Below are positions 26,111 through 35,214 of a DNA stretch of 64,000 nucleotides, one piece after another. The position numbers and the translations under genes are program-made. Below the pieces are notes generated by a model. That model was not told the DNA's origin. It was given only the letters and a program-made list of their open reading frames with translations, and made no database searches. The DNA is from Enterococcus gallinarum NBRC 100675. GTDB lineage: Bacteria > Bacillota > Bacilli > Lactobacillales > Enterococcaceae. The stretch spans positions 1 through 64,000 of the forward strand of contig NZ_BCQE01000022.1 of NCBI RefSeq assembly GCF_001544275.1, written 5' to 3'. The number at the start of each line of letters is the position of its first letter. Within the stretch, counting starts at the first letter, position 1.

Positions 26111-26452
26111 GTGAAAGGAATGACTGAATTACTAAAAGGTGTGCTAGAAGGTGTCGTGCTTCAAGTCATCCATAACAGCAAAGAGACTTATGGCTATGAA
26201 ATCACGAATACACTGATCGAATTAGGGTTTCAGGATATCGTCGAAGGCACCGTCTATACAGTCTTACTCCGTTTAGAAAAAAAAGAATTGGTGACTGTTG
26301 AAAAAAGGAAATCTGACCTTGGACCGGCAAGGAAGTTTTATCGTTTGAACGCAAATGGAGAAATTTACCTCCAAGATTTCTGGAATAAATGGGCGTTTCT
26401 TGTAGATCAGCTAGATAAAATCAAGCACGAGACACTTTTCAATCAGGAATGA
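26111..26452 (+). CDS. PadR-family transcriptional regulator
   Basis: The protein has the PadR winged-helix pattern: MTELLKGVLEGVVLQVI, YGYEITNTL, EGTVYTVLLRLEKKELV and the basic wing (KRKSDLGPARKFYRLNANG), then a short dimerisation helix, so PadR subfamily 2 with about 113 residues. The GTG at 26111 with AGAGG nine bases upstream gives the usual VKGMTELLKG start; ATG at 26102 or 26087 are alternatives. It is the first gene of an operon with an ABC exporter and two DUF1048 proteins. PadR proteins of this kind repress the neighbouring efflux genes until a drug-like ligand binds. Confidence 0.93.
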   Translation: MKGMTELLKGVLEGVVLQVIHNSKETYGYEITNTLIELGFQDIVEGTVYTVLLRLEKKELVTVEKRKSDLGPARKFYRLNANGEIYLQDFWNKWAFLVDQLDKIKHETLFNQE

Positions 26453-26461
26453 GGGATAACT

Positions 26462-27364
26462 ATGAAAGCCATCACTGTGGATCATCTTACAAAAACCTAT
26501 GGTGATCTTGACGTATTAAAAGGAATTACTCTTGAAATCAAAAAAGGCGAAATCTTTACTTTACTTGGAGAAAACGGTGCTGGAAAGTCAACACTGATCA
26601 ATATTCTAACTACACTCGCTAAACCTACATCCGGCAATGCAACAATTTTAGGGTTAGACCTGCAAAATGACTCCGATCAAGTGCGGGATGTCATCAGCTT
26701 GAATAGTCAATCGATCACATTAGATGATGAATTTACCGGTTTTGAAAATTTGAAACTGATTGGCGCGCTGTTGGACATCCCTCATCTGCGCAGGAAAATA
26801 GATACCTTATCAGAACGACTTCATTTAGTAGATTTTCTCTATAAAAAAGTCGCTACCTATTCTGGAGGAATGAAGCGACGACTAGATATTGCAGTCTCTC
26901 TGCTCCCTGACAAAGAAATTTTGTTTCTTGATGAGCCAACTACTGGTGTGGATCCAAAAAACAGATTAGAGATTTGGCAACTAATCCTTCAACTTAAAGC
27001 AGAAGGAAAGACGATCTTTCTGACAACTCAATACCTTGATGAAGCAGACCGTTTAGCTGATCGAATCGCTTTTATCAACGATGGGAAGATTTCATTGATT
27101 GGCACACCACAAGAATTGAAAAAGCAAGCAAGAGATCTGCACAAAGTCATCGTTCTGAAAAAAGCGATCGATCAAGCGACTTCTCTTCTAAACGAATCTG
27201 CGATTCACTATACGGTTGAAAATGATACCATTATTCTTGCTAGAAATGATTTAAAAGAGTCGATGATGAAACTCTTGCAAAATGATATTGACATTCTAAC
27301 AACTGCTCCGATTGAACTTAGCTTGGAAGAAATATTCTTGGATGCTACTGGAAAGGAGGACTAA
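26462..27364 (+). CDS. ABC transporter ATPase, DrrA-like
   Basis: A 300-residue ATPase with Walker A GENGAGKST (about 36–44), signature YSGGMKRR, Walker B LFLDEPTTGVDP and switch region TTQYLDEAD. The TTQYLDEADRLADRI segment and C-terminal extension are typical of the DrrA/drug-resistance ATPase group. It lies nine bases after padR and four before its permease. The regulator and partners suggest export of an amphipathic drug or bacteriocin-like compound; this is inference. Confidence 0.94.
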   Translation: MKAITVDHLTKTYGDLDVLKGITLEIKKGEIFTLLGENGAGKSTLINILTTLAKPTSGNATILGLDLQNDSDQVRDVISLNSQSITLDDEFTGFENLKLIGALLDIPHLRRKIDTLSERLHLVDFLYKKVATYSGGMKRRLDIAVSLLPDKEILFLDEPTTGVDPKNRLEIWQLILQLKAEGKTIFLTTQYLDEADRLADRIAFINDGKISLIGTPQELKKQARDLHKVIVLKKAIDQATSLLNESAIHYTVENDTIILARNDLKESMMKLLQNDIDILTTAPIELSLEEIFLDATGKED

Positions 27365-27367
27365 AAG

Positions 27368-28147
27368 ATGAAGACAATCAAGCAACTTTTCACATTAACG
27401 AACCGCATCGTTAGACAAAATTTAACAAGTGTCGATACGATCATTACAAGTATCGTTATGCCTATTTTCATCTTACTTTTTTTCGTTTATGTCATTGGTG
27501 GCAATATTTTAGTCGGGGGCACTGCAGGAGAGCCTTCAGATTATCTTAGCTACGTTATGCCAGGATTTTTGCTGATGTCTATGGCAATGGGATCGGCTTA
27601 CACTGCTTTGAGGATCAACAATGATAAAACAAAAGGATTCCTGACGCGATTGTTATCTATGCCCATGAAACGTTGGGTGATTCTAGGATCGCATATTGTC
27701 GCTTCAACAATTTTTATGCTTATTTCTGTACTTTCTGTGCTGCTGATCGGACTAGTATTGGGTTATCGACCACAAGCAACGATTGGTGACTTCCTGCTTT
27801 TCATCCTTTTGATCGTACTTTTTGCCGTTAGTCTCACTGTGCTAGCTATCCCCTTTTCATTAACAGCAAAAGATTATGCTGGAGCAGGAGCCTTTTCGTA
27901 TATTTTGATTTTTCTGCTTTTTATCAGTCCAGCCTTTGTGCCGGTCGTTGGAATGGCAAAACCTGTACGTCTATTTGCTGAGAACCAGCCGATGACGCCC
28001 ATTATCGAAACGACAAAGAATTTGCTTGCTGGTACATTCTCTTTTGGTTCCCAAAGCAGCCTTTTGACCCTTTTGTGGCTAGCCCTATTACTAAGTTTTT
28101 TCTCTTTCCTGTCAATGAAACGCTACAAACAACTATTTATTAATTAG
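27368..28147 (+). CDS. ABC-2 type permease, DrrB-like
   Basis: A 259-residue permease with six membrane helices, FxxxYVIGG and PGFLLMSMAMGSAYTAL segments and the cytoplasmic RLLSMPMKRWVILGSHI loop typical of ABC-2 permeases of the DrrB type. GGAGG lies eight bases before the start. It pairs with the preceding ATPase. Confidence 0.93.
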   Translation: MKTIKQLFTLTNRIVRQNLTSVDTIITSIVMPIFILLFFVYVIGGNILVGGTAGEPSDYLSYVMPGFLLMSMAMGSAYTALRINNDKTKGFLTRLLSMPMKRWVILGSHIVASTIFMLISVLSVLLIGLVLGYRPQATIGDFLLFILLIVLFAVSLTVLAIPFSLTAKDYAGAGAFSYILIFLLFISPAFVPVVGMAKPVRLFAENQPMTPIIETTKNLLAGTFSFGSQSSLLTLLWLALLLSFFSFLSMKRYKQLFIN

Positions 28148-28157
28148 GAGGCCCACC

Positions 28158-28499
28158 ATGAACTTTTATGACAAAATAACAGGTAACGACATGAATAAGC
28201 AACAAAAAGAATTTCAACTTCGTATTGATAAGTTACCCGCTAGCTACCAAGATGCGTGGCGCGAACTCAATCAAAAAATCTGGAACTACAGTGATTTTTC
28301 TGGAAGAAATCTGTACCCTATCTTGGAAGGGATCGTCGGTCTTTTTGAAGAAAGTGCCGCAGAAAAACTGCCAATCAATAGCGTGATCGGTGAAAATATG
28401 ACTACCTTCATCTCAGAAATCGCTGAAGCAGCTGGTGCCAAAAATGAGCGAGACAAATTGCGAGAACACTTGAATCAAGTGACAAAAAAACTAAAGTGA
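28158..28499 (+). CDS. DUF1048 family protein, first copy
   Basis: A 113-residue soluble helical protein. The core (KLPASYQDAWRELNQKIWN… LEGIVGLFEESAAE…VIGENMTTFISEI) matches the DUF1048 family, of unknown function, which is often encoded next to PadR-ABC operons. GGAGG lies six bases before the start. It and the next gene are diverged copies of the same domain (shared PxxYxxxxxEI/LxxxI, LxxLLxLFEdsA and V-G-E-x-M/V-x-x-F blocks). Confidence 0.83.
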   Translation: MNFYDKITGNDMNKQQKEFQLRIDKLPASYQDAWRELNQKIWNYSDFSGRNLYPILEGIVGLFEESAAEKLPINSVIGENMTTFISEIAEAAGAKNERDKLREHLNQVTKKLK

Positions 28500-28508
28500 G
28501 GGATGAAG

Positions 28509-28820
28509 ATGGGAATAAAAGAAGCATTAGAAGGTAAAAAAGAATGGCGTGCTCTGCAAAAACGGGCAAATCAGTTGCCGAATGATTATCGAATCGTCTA
28601 CAAAGAAATCCAAAAGTACTTTATGAAAGTTGATCCAATAAATCTTGCCAGCGATTTCCAACCACTCGTTGATCTGTTGGATTTGTTTGAAGACAGTGCG
28701 CAACAAGAAAAAAGTGTTCTTCAAGTAACTGGCGAAGACGTGGCCGCCTTTGCGGACGGATTGCTGGTAAACCAAGCAACCTCTGACAACGAAATGGAAC
28801 CAAAGTCAAAAAAGCTATGA
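28509..28820 (+). CDS. DUF1048 family protein, second copy
   Basis: About 103 residues from the ATG at 28509 (MGIKEALEGKKEW), which has GAGGG six bases upstream; the ATG at 28503 is too close to that site. The KEALEGKKEWRALQKRANQLPNDYRIVYKEIQKY region, split over the N-terminal half, matches DUF1048. It ends the operon, nine bases after its paralogue. The pair may act as a heterodimer, since both are kept side by side. Confidence 0.83.
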   Translation: MGIKEALEGKKEWRALQKRANQLPNDYRIVYKEIQKYFMKVDPINLASDFQPLVDLLDLFEDSAQQEKSVLQVTGEDVAAFADGLLVNQATSDNEMEPKSKKL

Positions 28821-28950
28821 GAAAATGGCTAGATAAGTTTTGAGTTCCACCGTTTGATTCGCTGAAAATATAAGAAAGAACACACTAGCTCTAGCTGAAT
28901 TTGCAGCTTTCACCTATTTTTTATTCGTATCCACGGAGATCAAATGTTTT

Positions 28951-28986
28951 AAAAAAAAGTGTTAAGCCGAGGCTTAACACTTTTTT
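28951..28986. terminator. Bidirectional terminator between the DUF1048 operon and ackA
   Basis: GTGTTAAGCC and GGCTTAACAC form a perfect ten-base-pair stem, flanked by A run and T run, serving both converging units. Confidence 0.93.
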
Positions 28987-29028
28987 GTCTGATAATAAAG
29001 CTTGTCTGTTCCAATTGATCTCTGACAA

Positions 29029-30213
29029 TTAACCGCGCAAACGTTCCACATCGCGAGCAATCATTAATTCTTCATCTGTTGGAATCAACAAGACTTTGAC
29101 TTTAGAATCTTCTGTAGAAATGACTAACTCTTCACCGCGTTTGGCATTTTGTTCTTCATCAAGTTCACAACCAAACCAAGTCATTCCTTTGATGACTTCA
29201 CTGCGGACATGGGCATCGTTCTCACCGATACCAGCAGTAAAGACGATTGCATCAACACCGTTCATTGTTGTTACATAGCCGCCGATATATTTACGAATGC
29301 GGTCAGTAAAGACATCATACGCAACTTTTACTTCTTCTTTGTCATAATTAGCTTCAAGATCCCGCATATCGCTAGAAATCCCGGAAAGTCCTAACAAACC
29401 AGATTTTTTGTTCAAAACATCGATCATTTCATCGATCGATAGGTCTAATTTTTCCATTAAATAAGGCAATACAGCTGGGTCGATATCACCAGAACGAGTA
29501 CCCATCGTCACTCCTGCAAGTGGTGTGAAGCCCATTGATGTATCAACAGATTTTCCACCATCAACTGCAGTGATCGATGCGCCATTTCCTAAATGACAAG
29601 TAATGATTTTCAAATCTTCAATCGGTTTGCCTAACATTTCAGCCGCACGTTCTGACACGTAACGGTGACTTGTACCATGGAAACCATATTTACGTACTTT
29701 ATAGTCGTTGTAGTAAGCCAATGGCAGACTGTACAAGTAGTTGTGTTTTGGCATGGTTGCATGGAAAGAAGTATCGAAAACAGCAACACTAATAATATCT
29801 GGTAAGATCTTCTTGAAAGCAGTGATCCCCATCAAGTTGGCTGGGTTATGCAATGGTGCAAACTCTGCCAATGCTTCAATGCGTTCCATCACTTCATCTG
29901 TGATCACAACAGAATCCGGGAAGTCTTCTCCTCCATGAACGACACGGTGACCAACACCAGTGATTTCATCATATGAACCTAAGATGTTCAATTCGATCAA
30001 TTGATCCAAAAGCATTTTTACTGCGACTTCATGATCATTGATGTCGATGATTTGTTCGAATTTTTGATCTTCCCCATACTTGATGGTAAAAATCGAATCT
30101 TTTAATCCGATACGTTCAACGATCCCTTTAGCGACCACCGTTTCTTCTGGCATTTGATATAACTGCCATTTTAGACTTGAACTTCCAGCATTGATTGCAA
30201 TTGTTTTAGACAT
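29029..30213 (-). CDS. ackA: Acetate kinase
   Basis: AckA makes ATP and acetate from acetyl phosphate. The 394 residues begin [15 protein letters not shown] and carry [40 protein letters not shown] and FTAGIGEND motifs of the acetokinase family, full length. It lies 24 bases after the comG-linked methyltransferase gene and is probably cotranscribed with it. No cre site for CcpA was seen just upstream. Confidence 0.97.
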   Translation of the reverse strand: MSKTIAINAGSSSLKWQLYQMPEETVVAKGIVERIGLKDSIFTIKYGEDQKFEQIIDINDHEVAVKMLLDQLIELNILGSYDEITGVGHRVVHGGEDFPDSVVITDEVMERIEALAEFAPLHNPANLMGITAFKKILPDIISVAVFDTSFHATMPKHNYLYSLPLAYYNDYKVRKYGFHGTSHRYVSERAAEMLGKPIEDLKIITCHLGNGASITAVDGGKSVDTSMGFTPLAGVTMGTRSGDIDPAVLPYLMEKLDLSIDEMIDVLNKKSGLLGLSGISSDMRDLEANYDKEEVKVAYDVFTDRIRKYIGGYVTTMNGVDAIVFTAGIGENDAHVRSEVIKGMTWFGCELDEEQNAKRGEELVISTEDSKVKVLLIPTDEELMIARDVERLRG

Positions 30214-30237
30214 AATTTTCTCCTTATCCGATTTATA

Positions 30238-31239
30238 TTACAAATTTGATGCTTTCCAAGCTTCAAATTGTTCGAAAAATTTCTTGATGTTCTTTGGTTC
30301 CTTGAGAGATGCGAGTTTAGCAAGTAATACTGGTGCTTGCTTGCTCGTTGCACCATGATTTTGAATCAGCACAATACTTTTTCTTGATCGCTCATTTTTG
30401 AAAAGCTCGTCTGGCAATTGAATGATTCCTTGCAGATAGACTTTTTCATTGAGCCATTTCTTCAAATAATCGCTTTGTTCAGTTTCCATGAAATTAGCCG
30501 GAGCTAAGAATAGTCCATAGCCATCTTCTTTCACATAGTTCATTGCTTGCTCCATCAATAAATGGTGGGCAAAGCTATGTCCTTCGGGAGCTGAAGTAAG
30601 AAACGATGCTGCTTTTTCATCTTGTGGATAATAGCCGACTGGCAAATCACTGACAGCAATGTCCATTGGGTCGATTAACAATTCTTGCAACCCGTCTTGA
30701 TGAAACAAATGCAGCGGGGCTTGAGTCCATTCGCTTGTAGCTGCAGCAACACTCAGTAATGTTTCATCAATGTCAACACCTGTTGCTTGCACATCTCTTT
30801 GCGCTAACTGCAAATTGAGCAAGAGCGTTAAGACAAGATTCCCCATTCCAACCGAAAGGTCCAGAATCTTGGTTTGTTGCTTCGCTGGTGTCAATTGCTC
30901 GATCAAATACACAAACAAAAAACCGATACTATCTGGTGTCAGCTGATGATTAGGCTGCAGATGTTCGGTTTGTCCGCCCTTTAACAGAAGTAGTTGAGCA
31001 AGTTTACGCCGTTCTTCTGCTGTTAAGGGTATCTGCTCTAATTTTTTATAAATCGCTTCCAACCGTTGAGCATCCGCTTCACTAGGTACTCCGTCGATCA
31101 CCCGTACGCGATACTGATCAATAAAATTCTCGATCGTCTCGATATATGCATCCAAATAAGGTGTTTCTAGTGCGTTTTGGAGCACTTGAATCGCTTCTAG
31201 CGATAAATGAAAAGACTCTTCCATTTTTTCTGGGGACAT
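30238..31239 (-). CDS. Class I SAM-dependent methyltransferase, YtxK-like
   Basis: A 333-residue protein with SAM motif ILDLSVGMGNLVL, GVDID acidic loop and DIAVSDLPVGYYP (the N/D-PP-Y/F-like catalytic motif, here DLPVGYY), of the N6-adenine methyltransferase type. An N-terminal helical domain precedes it. Its position between comGG and ackA matches ytxK in Bacillus and the same gene in streptococci and enterococci. The substrate is not established. It has its own promoter. Confidence 0.88.
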   Translation of the reverse strand: MSPEKMEESFHLSLEAIQVLQNALETPYLDAYIETIENFIDQYRVRVIDGVPSEADAQRLEAIYKKLEQIPLTAEERRKLAQLLLLKGGQTEHLQPNHQLTPDSIGFLFVYLIEQLTPAKQQTKILDLSVGMGNLVLTLLLNLQLAQRDVQATGVDIDETLLSVAAATSEWTQAPLHLFHQDGLQELLIDPMDIAVSDLPVGYYPQDEKAASFLTSAPEGHSFAHHLLMEQAMNYVKEDGYGLFLAPANFMETEQSDYLKKWLNEKVYLQGIIQLPDELFKNERSRKSIVLIQNHGATSKQAPVLLAKLASLKEPKNIKKFFEQFEAWKASNL

Positions 31240-31283
31240 CTTGCACCTCTTTTCAAAACTATAACAACATACATACCTGTTTA

Positions 31284-31312
31284 ATTTTAGCTGATTCAGC
31301 CAAAATAATCAA
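31284..31312 (-). promoter_or_regulatory. Promoter of the methyltransferase–ackA unit
   Basis: Minus-strand -35 TTGATT (31307–31312) and -10 TAAAAT (31284–31289), 17-base spacer. Confidence 0.7.
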
Positions 31313-31372
31313 TCGCTATCTTTCAGAATAATTTGTGAAGAGACAAACATACTTTCCAACTCTTTTATACAG

Positions 31373-31397
31373 AAAAAAGACACAGTATGTCTGTGCC
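31373..31397 (-). terminator. Terminator of the comG operon
   Basis: Minus-strand GGCACAG / CTGTGTC (one G·T) with five-base loop, followed by six T. Confidence 0.8.
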
Positions 31398-31430
31398 TTT
31401 TTCTGTATTATAGTTACTCAAGATCTGTTG

Positions 31431-31766
31431 CTATTTTTCTAAATCACCTGACAAAATTTCGGTAAAACGGAAGGTGCGCTGATTGACGACACATTGAATC
31501 AACAACAGCTCTTCTTTTTGTTCATAAATGACCCTTCCTACATTGTAGTTGACACTGCCCTGCTCGGCATATGTTAACCGCTGATAATCCGCCAAAAAAA
31601 GTTCTTTCATGATTCGTGCCTCATACATGTGAAGAGTCTTAATATAGAAATCAGTAGTTGTCCGAGTGTTTTCTAAAACCGTTAGCAACATAAGGCTCAG
31701 CAAATGAATCAGCATCATTGCTGAAAAAAAGATACCGCCCTTATGCAGGAATCTGCCATTGACCAA
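31431..31766 (-). CDS. comGG: ComGG-like competence pseudopilus protein
   Basis: A 111-residue protein with an N-terminal hydrophobic helix (about 12–32) preceded by HKGG, and a short C-terminal part. Sequence conservation in ComGG is low; the assignment rests on its place as the last gene of the comG operon, its size and its single helix. It overlaps comGF by 26 bases. Confidence 0.75.
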   Translation of the reverse strand: MVNGRFLHKGGIFFSAMMLIHLLSLMLLTVLENTRTTTDFYIKTLHMYEARIMKELFLADYQRLTYAEQGSVNYNVGRVIYEQKEELLLIQCVVNQRTFRFTEILSGDLEK

Positions 31767-32154
31767 TTCTCACCTCTCCATTCTCGAAAGTCACTGTAAA
31801 CTGGATCGAGGATGCCTTTTTTTCAAAGTAAATCAATGATACTTCCGTCAATAACGGATGGTAGCCATTATTGTCTCTTTTACGGACTTTCCCATTGATT
31901 CGATCGATCGTGACTACATTTTCTTTGCTGCTTTTTAAAAAAAGTGTATACGGACTCACTGAAACATACGTACACGTTTGAAGCTCCCTTTCTAACTGAA
32001 TCAAAAATATCTGCCATTCTTGGTCTTTGCGAGCAAAAAGCTGTTGATTAACTTGAGGCATCTGGCGAATGATTCCGTTGATCAACAACACACTGAGTCC
32101 TAAGATTATTAAAGACAGCAAACATTCCAACAAAGTAAAACCCTTACTCTTCAT
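31741..32154 (-). CDS. comGF: ComGF-like competence minor pseudopilin
   Basis: The 137 residues begin with MKSKGFTLLECLLSLIILG, a class III prepilin signal (cleavage after KG, E at position +5). It is a minor pseudopilin of the DNA-uptake pilus. It overlaps comGE by 11 bases and comGG by 26. Confidence 0.88.
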   Translation of the reverse strand: MKSKGFTLLECLLSLIILGLSVLLINGIIRQMPQVNQQLFARKDQEWQIFLIQLERELQTCTYVSVSPYTLFLKSSKENVVTIDRINGKVRKRDNNGYHPLLTEVSLIYFEKKASSIQFTVTFENGEVRIGQWQIPA

Positions 32155-32455
32155 AGTTGATCTCCATGATGAGAGGGCCTCTTACAATCCGTCCATAGCT
32201 TCGGTCACGCTTGAAACCGAAAGACAACTGATACGTCTCTGTACGTTGTGTCGAATAAACGACTTCCTGTTCAAATGCTTGACATTGGACTTCTTCATAC
32301 AATACCCGAATAGCAGCCACCTTGGCCTGTAACTGTGCACTTTGCTGCAAAATATGGGTCTGGACAGTCACAAAAAGGAAGACACTCGTCGTCAGCAAGC
32401 CAAATCCAATGATACTCTCCAGCATGATATATCCTTTATTCGATGATCTTATCAT
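32144..32455 (-). CDS. comGE: ComGE-like competence minor pseudopilin
   Basis: From the ATG at 32453–32455 the protein has 103 residues, with prepilin-like SNKGYIMLESIIGFGL at the start (G, then E at +5). A much longer open frame upstream overlaps comGD and was trimmed. It overlaps the end of comGD by 20 bases, as is usual for this operon. Confidence 0.85.
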   Translation of the reverse strand: MIRSSNKGYIMLESIIGFGLLTTSVFLFVTVQTHILQQSAQLQAKVAAIRVLYEEVQCQAFEQEVVYSTQRTETYQLSFGFKRDRSYGRIVRGPLIMEINYEE

Positions 32456-32915
32456 ATCGTCCACTTCCAAAAAGAAATTTGTAGATAATGCTCTTTTGTT
32501 GGTCGAGCCATTCAAACCGTAATGTTTCCATCCGTGTATAATTGCCGGATTGACTGGTGAATGTAAGCACAGGAAAAACACGTACTGCCAGCTGCGAGGG
32601 AACTTCAAGGGGCTCCATTTTGATTTCACCTGTGATCGTCGAATGAAAATAAATCGTAGGAACTGGTGAATCAGAATAAGCGACTTTCGTTTCGCGAGCA
32701 TCAATGATCGCTGTTTGTTGTGCTACTGCCAATCCTTTTTCCAAACGAGCACAAAACCCCCACACTTCAAAATATGCTTGGTAACGGTCGATAGCTACTA
32801 GCGGAAGAAAGACGAAAATCGAAACGACTAATAGGACAATCAAACTCTCCACCATTGTAAATCCCCGCCAAGTAAAAAAACTGCTATTCGTTTCGATGGG
32901 CAAGATAAATCGCAT
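32436..32915 (-). CDS. comGD: ComGD-like competence minor pseudopilin
   Basis: A 159-residue protein with prepilin motif RGFTMVESLIVLLVVS near residue 17 (G|FTMVE). GGAGG lies six bases before the ATG, inside the end of comGC (32-base overlap). Confidence 0.88.
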   Translation of the reverse strand: MRFILPIETNSSFFTWRGFTMVESLIVLLVVSIFVFLPLVAIDRYQAYFEVWGFCARLEKGLAVAQQTAIIDARETKVAYSDSPVPTIYFHSTITGEIKMEPLEVPSQLAVRVFPVLTFTSQSGNYTRMETLRFEWLDQQKSIIYKFLFGSGRYDKIIE

Positions 32916-33159
32916 ACTGCTCCTCCGTTACATAATTTCCAGCTAGTAATTCTTGTCGAGTCGGTGTTCGATTCTCATTAAGCTGGAACAACTCAATCTG
33001 GGTTTCTACGACTTTGACGATTGCCGCATTTCCTTTCTCATCTATCACTGTACGTTGTGCAGATAAGTTTGGTACAAACAATAAAATCAAAATACTGATC
33101 ACTAACAGTACAATCAGCATCTCCACCAATGTGAACCCTTGATGCTTCAATTTTCTCAT
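32884..33159 (-). CDS. comGC: ComGC major competence pseudopilin
   Basis: ComGC builds the transformation pilus. The ATG at 33157–33159 overlaps the comGB stop as ATGA, giving 91 residues; the longer frame upstream is within comGB. The prepilin signal HQGFTLVEMLIVLLVIS is complete, with the processing Gly and Glu +5, and the rest is short, as in the family. Confidence 0.93.
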   Translation of the reverse strand: MRKLKHQGFTLVEMLIVLLVISILILLFVPNLSAQRTVIDEKGNAAIVKVVETQIELFQLNENRTPTRQELLAGNYVTEEQYAIYLAHRNE

Positions 33160-34187
33160 TCGATCACTCCTTGAATATTGCCGTAAATCGGCAAAAACAT
33201 TGCAGCATAAACTCCCACGATCAGAAGGGCCACTAATAAAAAAATGACTGGTTGAATCCACTGGATTTTCTTCTCGATTTGTTGGAAAAGCCGATCTGTC
33301 AAAAGCTGACTATAAACAAACAATTCTTCTCCTAATTTCCCTCGCATTTCACCCTGGAACACAATCAATGAAAACTCTGGCGTCAAAAATGCATAGTCCT
33401 TTAATTTGTCCGGCAACAATCCGCCACTTGCTAGGCACAGCTCTAATTGAACAGCTAGTTCTTGTACTAATGTTGCTGTACTTGTTTGTTGCATGCACGT
33501 AATGATCTGACGAATTTCCAAGCCTTGCTGAAATAATTTCCCCCACTCTAATGCAAAATAACTAGTTTGATAGCAGCGATACAAGTCTCCCCAAAAAGGC
33601 AATCGACTCAAAAAAGTGGCTCGCTTCAATGCTGTCTGCTTGGCATAGATTCCTCTTACAACAAGAACGAAACCTCCCAATCCGCCTACAATGACCGCAC
33701 CGATCCATGGTGCTGCCGTAATAAAGAGAATGCCCCAATGATTCGCATCGATCATGCCGGAGGCCAGAAGTTGAGGCAATAGAAACCGGCGCATGGCAAA
33801 GAGAGCGGTAAAGACAAATACCAGCAATAGAAGGGGATACGCCAACACTTTTTGTAATGCCTGATTTTGTTTTTCTAAAAGGATCTGGTAAGCGACCATT
33901 CGCTGCAACGTATCCACCAGATTGCCATGGGTCTCTGCCAAGTCCAACTGATTTTGTTCGGCTTCAGATAAATGCAGCAAAGAAAAGGCCTGTCTGAGTC
34001 GTTGACCTTGTTTCAGTCGCTGATCAATATCTTTTACTGTATTCGGATCAAATTGGCCACTGCGAAGTAGAACAAGCAAACTCTCCTGTAATGAGAAACC
34101 ACTCTCTAATAAAACCGTAAATGTGGCTAATAAGACGTGGGTCTGTTTGCGGGAAAGCCGTTTACTTTTCCTTGTTAAAAATCTCAC
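33156..34187 (-). CDS. comGB: ComGB pilus assembly membrane protein (GspF/PilC family)
   Basis: A 343-residue GspF-type protein with two T2SF domains and three membrane helices (about 113–135, 160–182, 315–335). Repeated elements include LLESGFSLQESL and LFQQGLEIRQII, plus FQGEMRGKLGEEL near the end. It is the platform protein of the competence pilus. It overlaps comGA by 26 bases. Confidence 0.93.
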   Translation of the reverse strand: MRFLTRKSKRLSRKQTHVLLATFTVLLESGFSLQESLLVLLRSGQFDPNTVKDIDQRLKQGQRLRQAFSLLHLSEAEQNQLDLAETHGNLVDTLQRMVAYQILLEKQNQALQKVLAYPLLLLVFVFTALFAMRRFLLPQLLASGMIDANHWGILFITAAPWIGAVIVGGLGGFVLVVRGIYAKQTALKRATFLSRLPFWGDLYRCYQTSYFALEWGKLFQQGLEIRQIITCMQQTSTATLVQELAVQLELCLASGGLLPDKLKDYAFLTPEFSLIVFQGEMRGKLGEELFVYSQLLTDRLFQQIEKKIQWIQPVIFLLVALLIVGVYAAMFLPIYGNIQGVIE

Positions 34188-35103
34188 GGGTGATCTGCTC
34201 CTTTTCTCTGATCCTTGTTAGTGCTTGATCCCAAGTCATTGAGGATTTGTGGGGTTCATAAAAGGTATAGGCCATCAATGCGTGAGGGACTCCGTGAAGA
34301 TCTGGCAGTAAGCGCTGATAAATGATTCCTTGGAGGCATTGGTCGATCACAGCTGCTTCCTCTGCCAGCTCTTGCAATCGCGCAATTGTTTCCGTTAATC
34401 CCCGTGCATGGATCGTCGCAAAAACCCGATGCCCTGTCAGTGCCGCACGGATCGCAGCCTTGGCCGTCTCTTTGTTGCGGATCTCACCAATCAGCAATAG
34501 CTCAGGTCGATGCCGCAACGACAAACGAATCAGCTCATCATAATCCTGGCCGATCATTGGATTGGTCTGCAACTGTAAAAAACGAGGCTCAACGATCTCA
34601 ACCGGGTCTTCGATCGTGATCACCTGACCTGCTGCAGCTGAAGCTAAGCGATACATCAGTGTTGATTTCCCCGATCCAGTAGGACCAGAAAAGAGATAGA
34701 GCCCTCGATAGCGGCATGCATCTGCGATTATTTCATATTGTTCATTCATAAAGAATCGATGGAACTTACCTAAAGAGTGCAAAAAACGCAGAACTAAACT
34801 TTCTTGACCTTGGAAATCCCCAACAGTCGAAACCCGGATACGCTGCTCTCCATCTGCCAAAGGATAGCTGATAGCCCCTAATTGCGCTCTTCGTTTTTCC
34901 CCTACTTCCATACCGCCCAAAAATTTGAATCGAGTGATCAATTGTTGCGCGTCTTCTGCAGTAACTTTGCGATACATTTGCCGATAGTAACTTTTGCTGA
35001 AAATCAGAGTCATCCCTTCGACTGTTGGCAGTATGGATAGATCTTGCATTTTATGCACCTTCGCATACTCCACCAACTCATCTGAAAATGCACAAATGTC
35101 CAT
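34162..35103 (-). CDS. comGA: ComGA pilus assembly ATPase
   Basis: A 313-residue traffic ATPase powering the competence pilus. Walker A GPTGSGKSTLMYR, Walker B box LLIGEIRNKETA, Asp box VITIEDPVE and the His box GHRVFATIHA are present. AGGAGG precedes the ATG at 35101–35103 by six bases; the GTG two codons upstream touches the site. It opens the seven-gene comG operon. All seven genes are intact, so the machinery appears complete here. Confidence 0.95.
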   Translation of the reverse strand: MDICAFSDELVEYAKVHKMQDLSILPTVEGMTLIFSKSYYRQMYRKVTAEDAQQLITRFKFLGGMEVGEKRRAQLGAISYPLADGEQRIRVSTVGDFQGQESLVLRFLHSLGKFHRFFMNEQYEIIADACRYRGLYLFSGPTGSGKSTLMYRLASAAAGQVITIEDPVEIVEPRFLQLQTNPMIGQDYDELIRLSLRHRPELLLIGEIRNKETAKAAIRAALTGHRVFATIHARGLTETIARLQELAEEAAVIDQCLQGIIYQRLLPDLHGVPHALMAYTFYEPHKSSMTWDQALTRIREKEQITREIFNKEK

Positions 35104-35148
35104 TGTCACCCTCCTAAAAAGAGATACGCAGCTTTTACTTTTCTATAC

Positions 35149-35192
35149 AAAAAAACTGTAGAACAAAGACATTTTCTGCCTTGTACTACAGT
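35149..35192 (-). terminator. Terminator after trmB
   Basis: Minus-strand ACTGTAG… / …CTACAGT stem with a mostly paired inner part, followed by seven T. Confidence 0.85.
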
Positions 35193-35214
35193 CTGAACGC
35201 TAGGATTCGCTTAT

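Noticed and set aside
30214-30300. CcpA cre site before ackA
   Set aside because: Searched because ackA is CcpA-activated in Bacillus, but no sequence close to the cre consensus is present; ackA seems to be read from the methyltransferase promoter.
32456-32704. Long N-terminal extension of comGE
   Set aside because: It overlaps comGD in another frame, and the prepilin signal starts right after the internal ATG at 32455.
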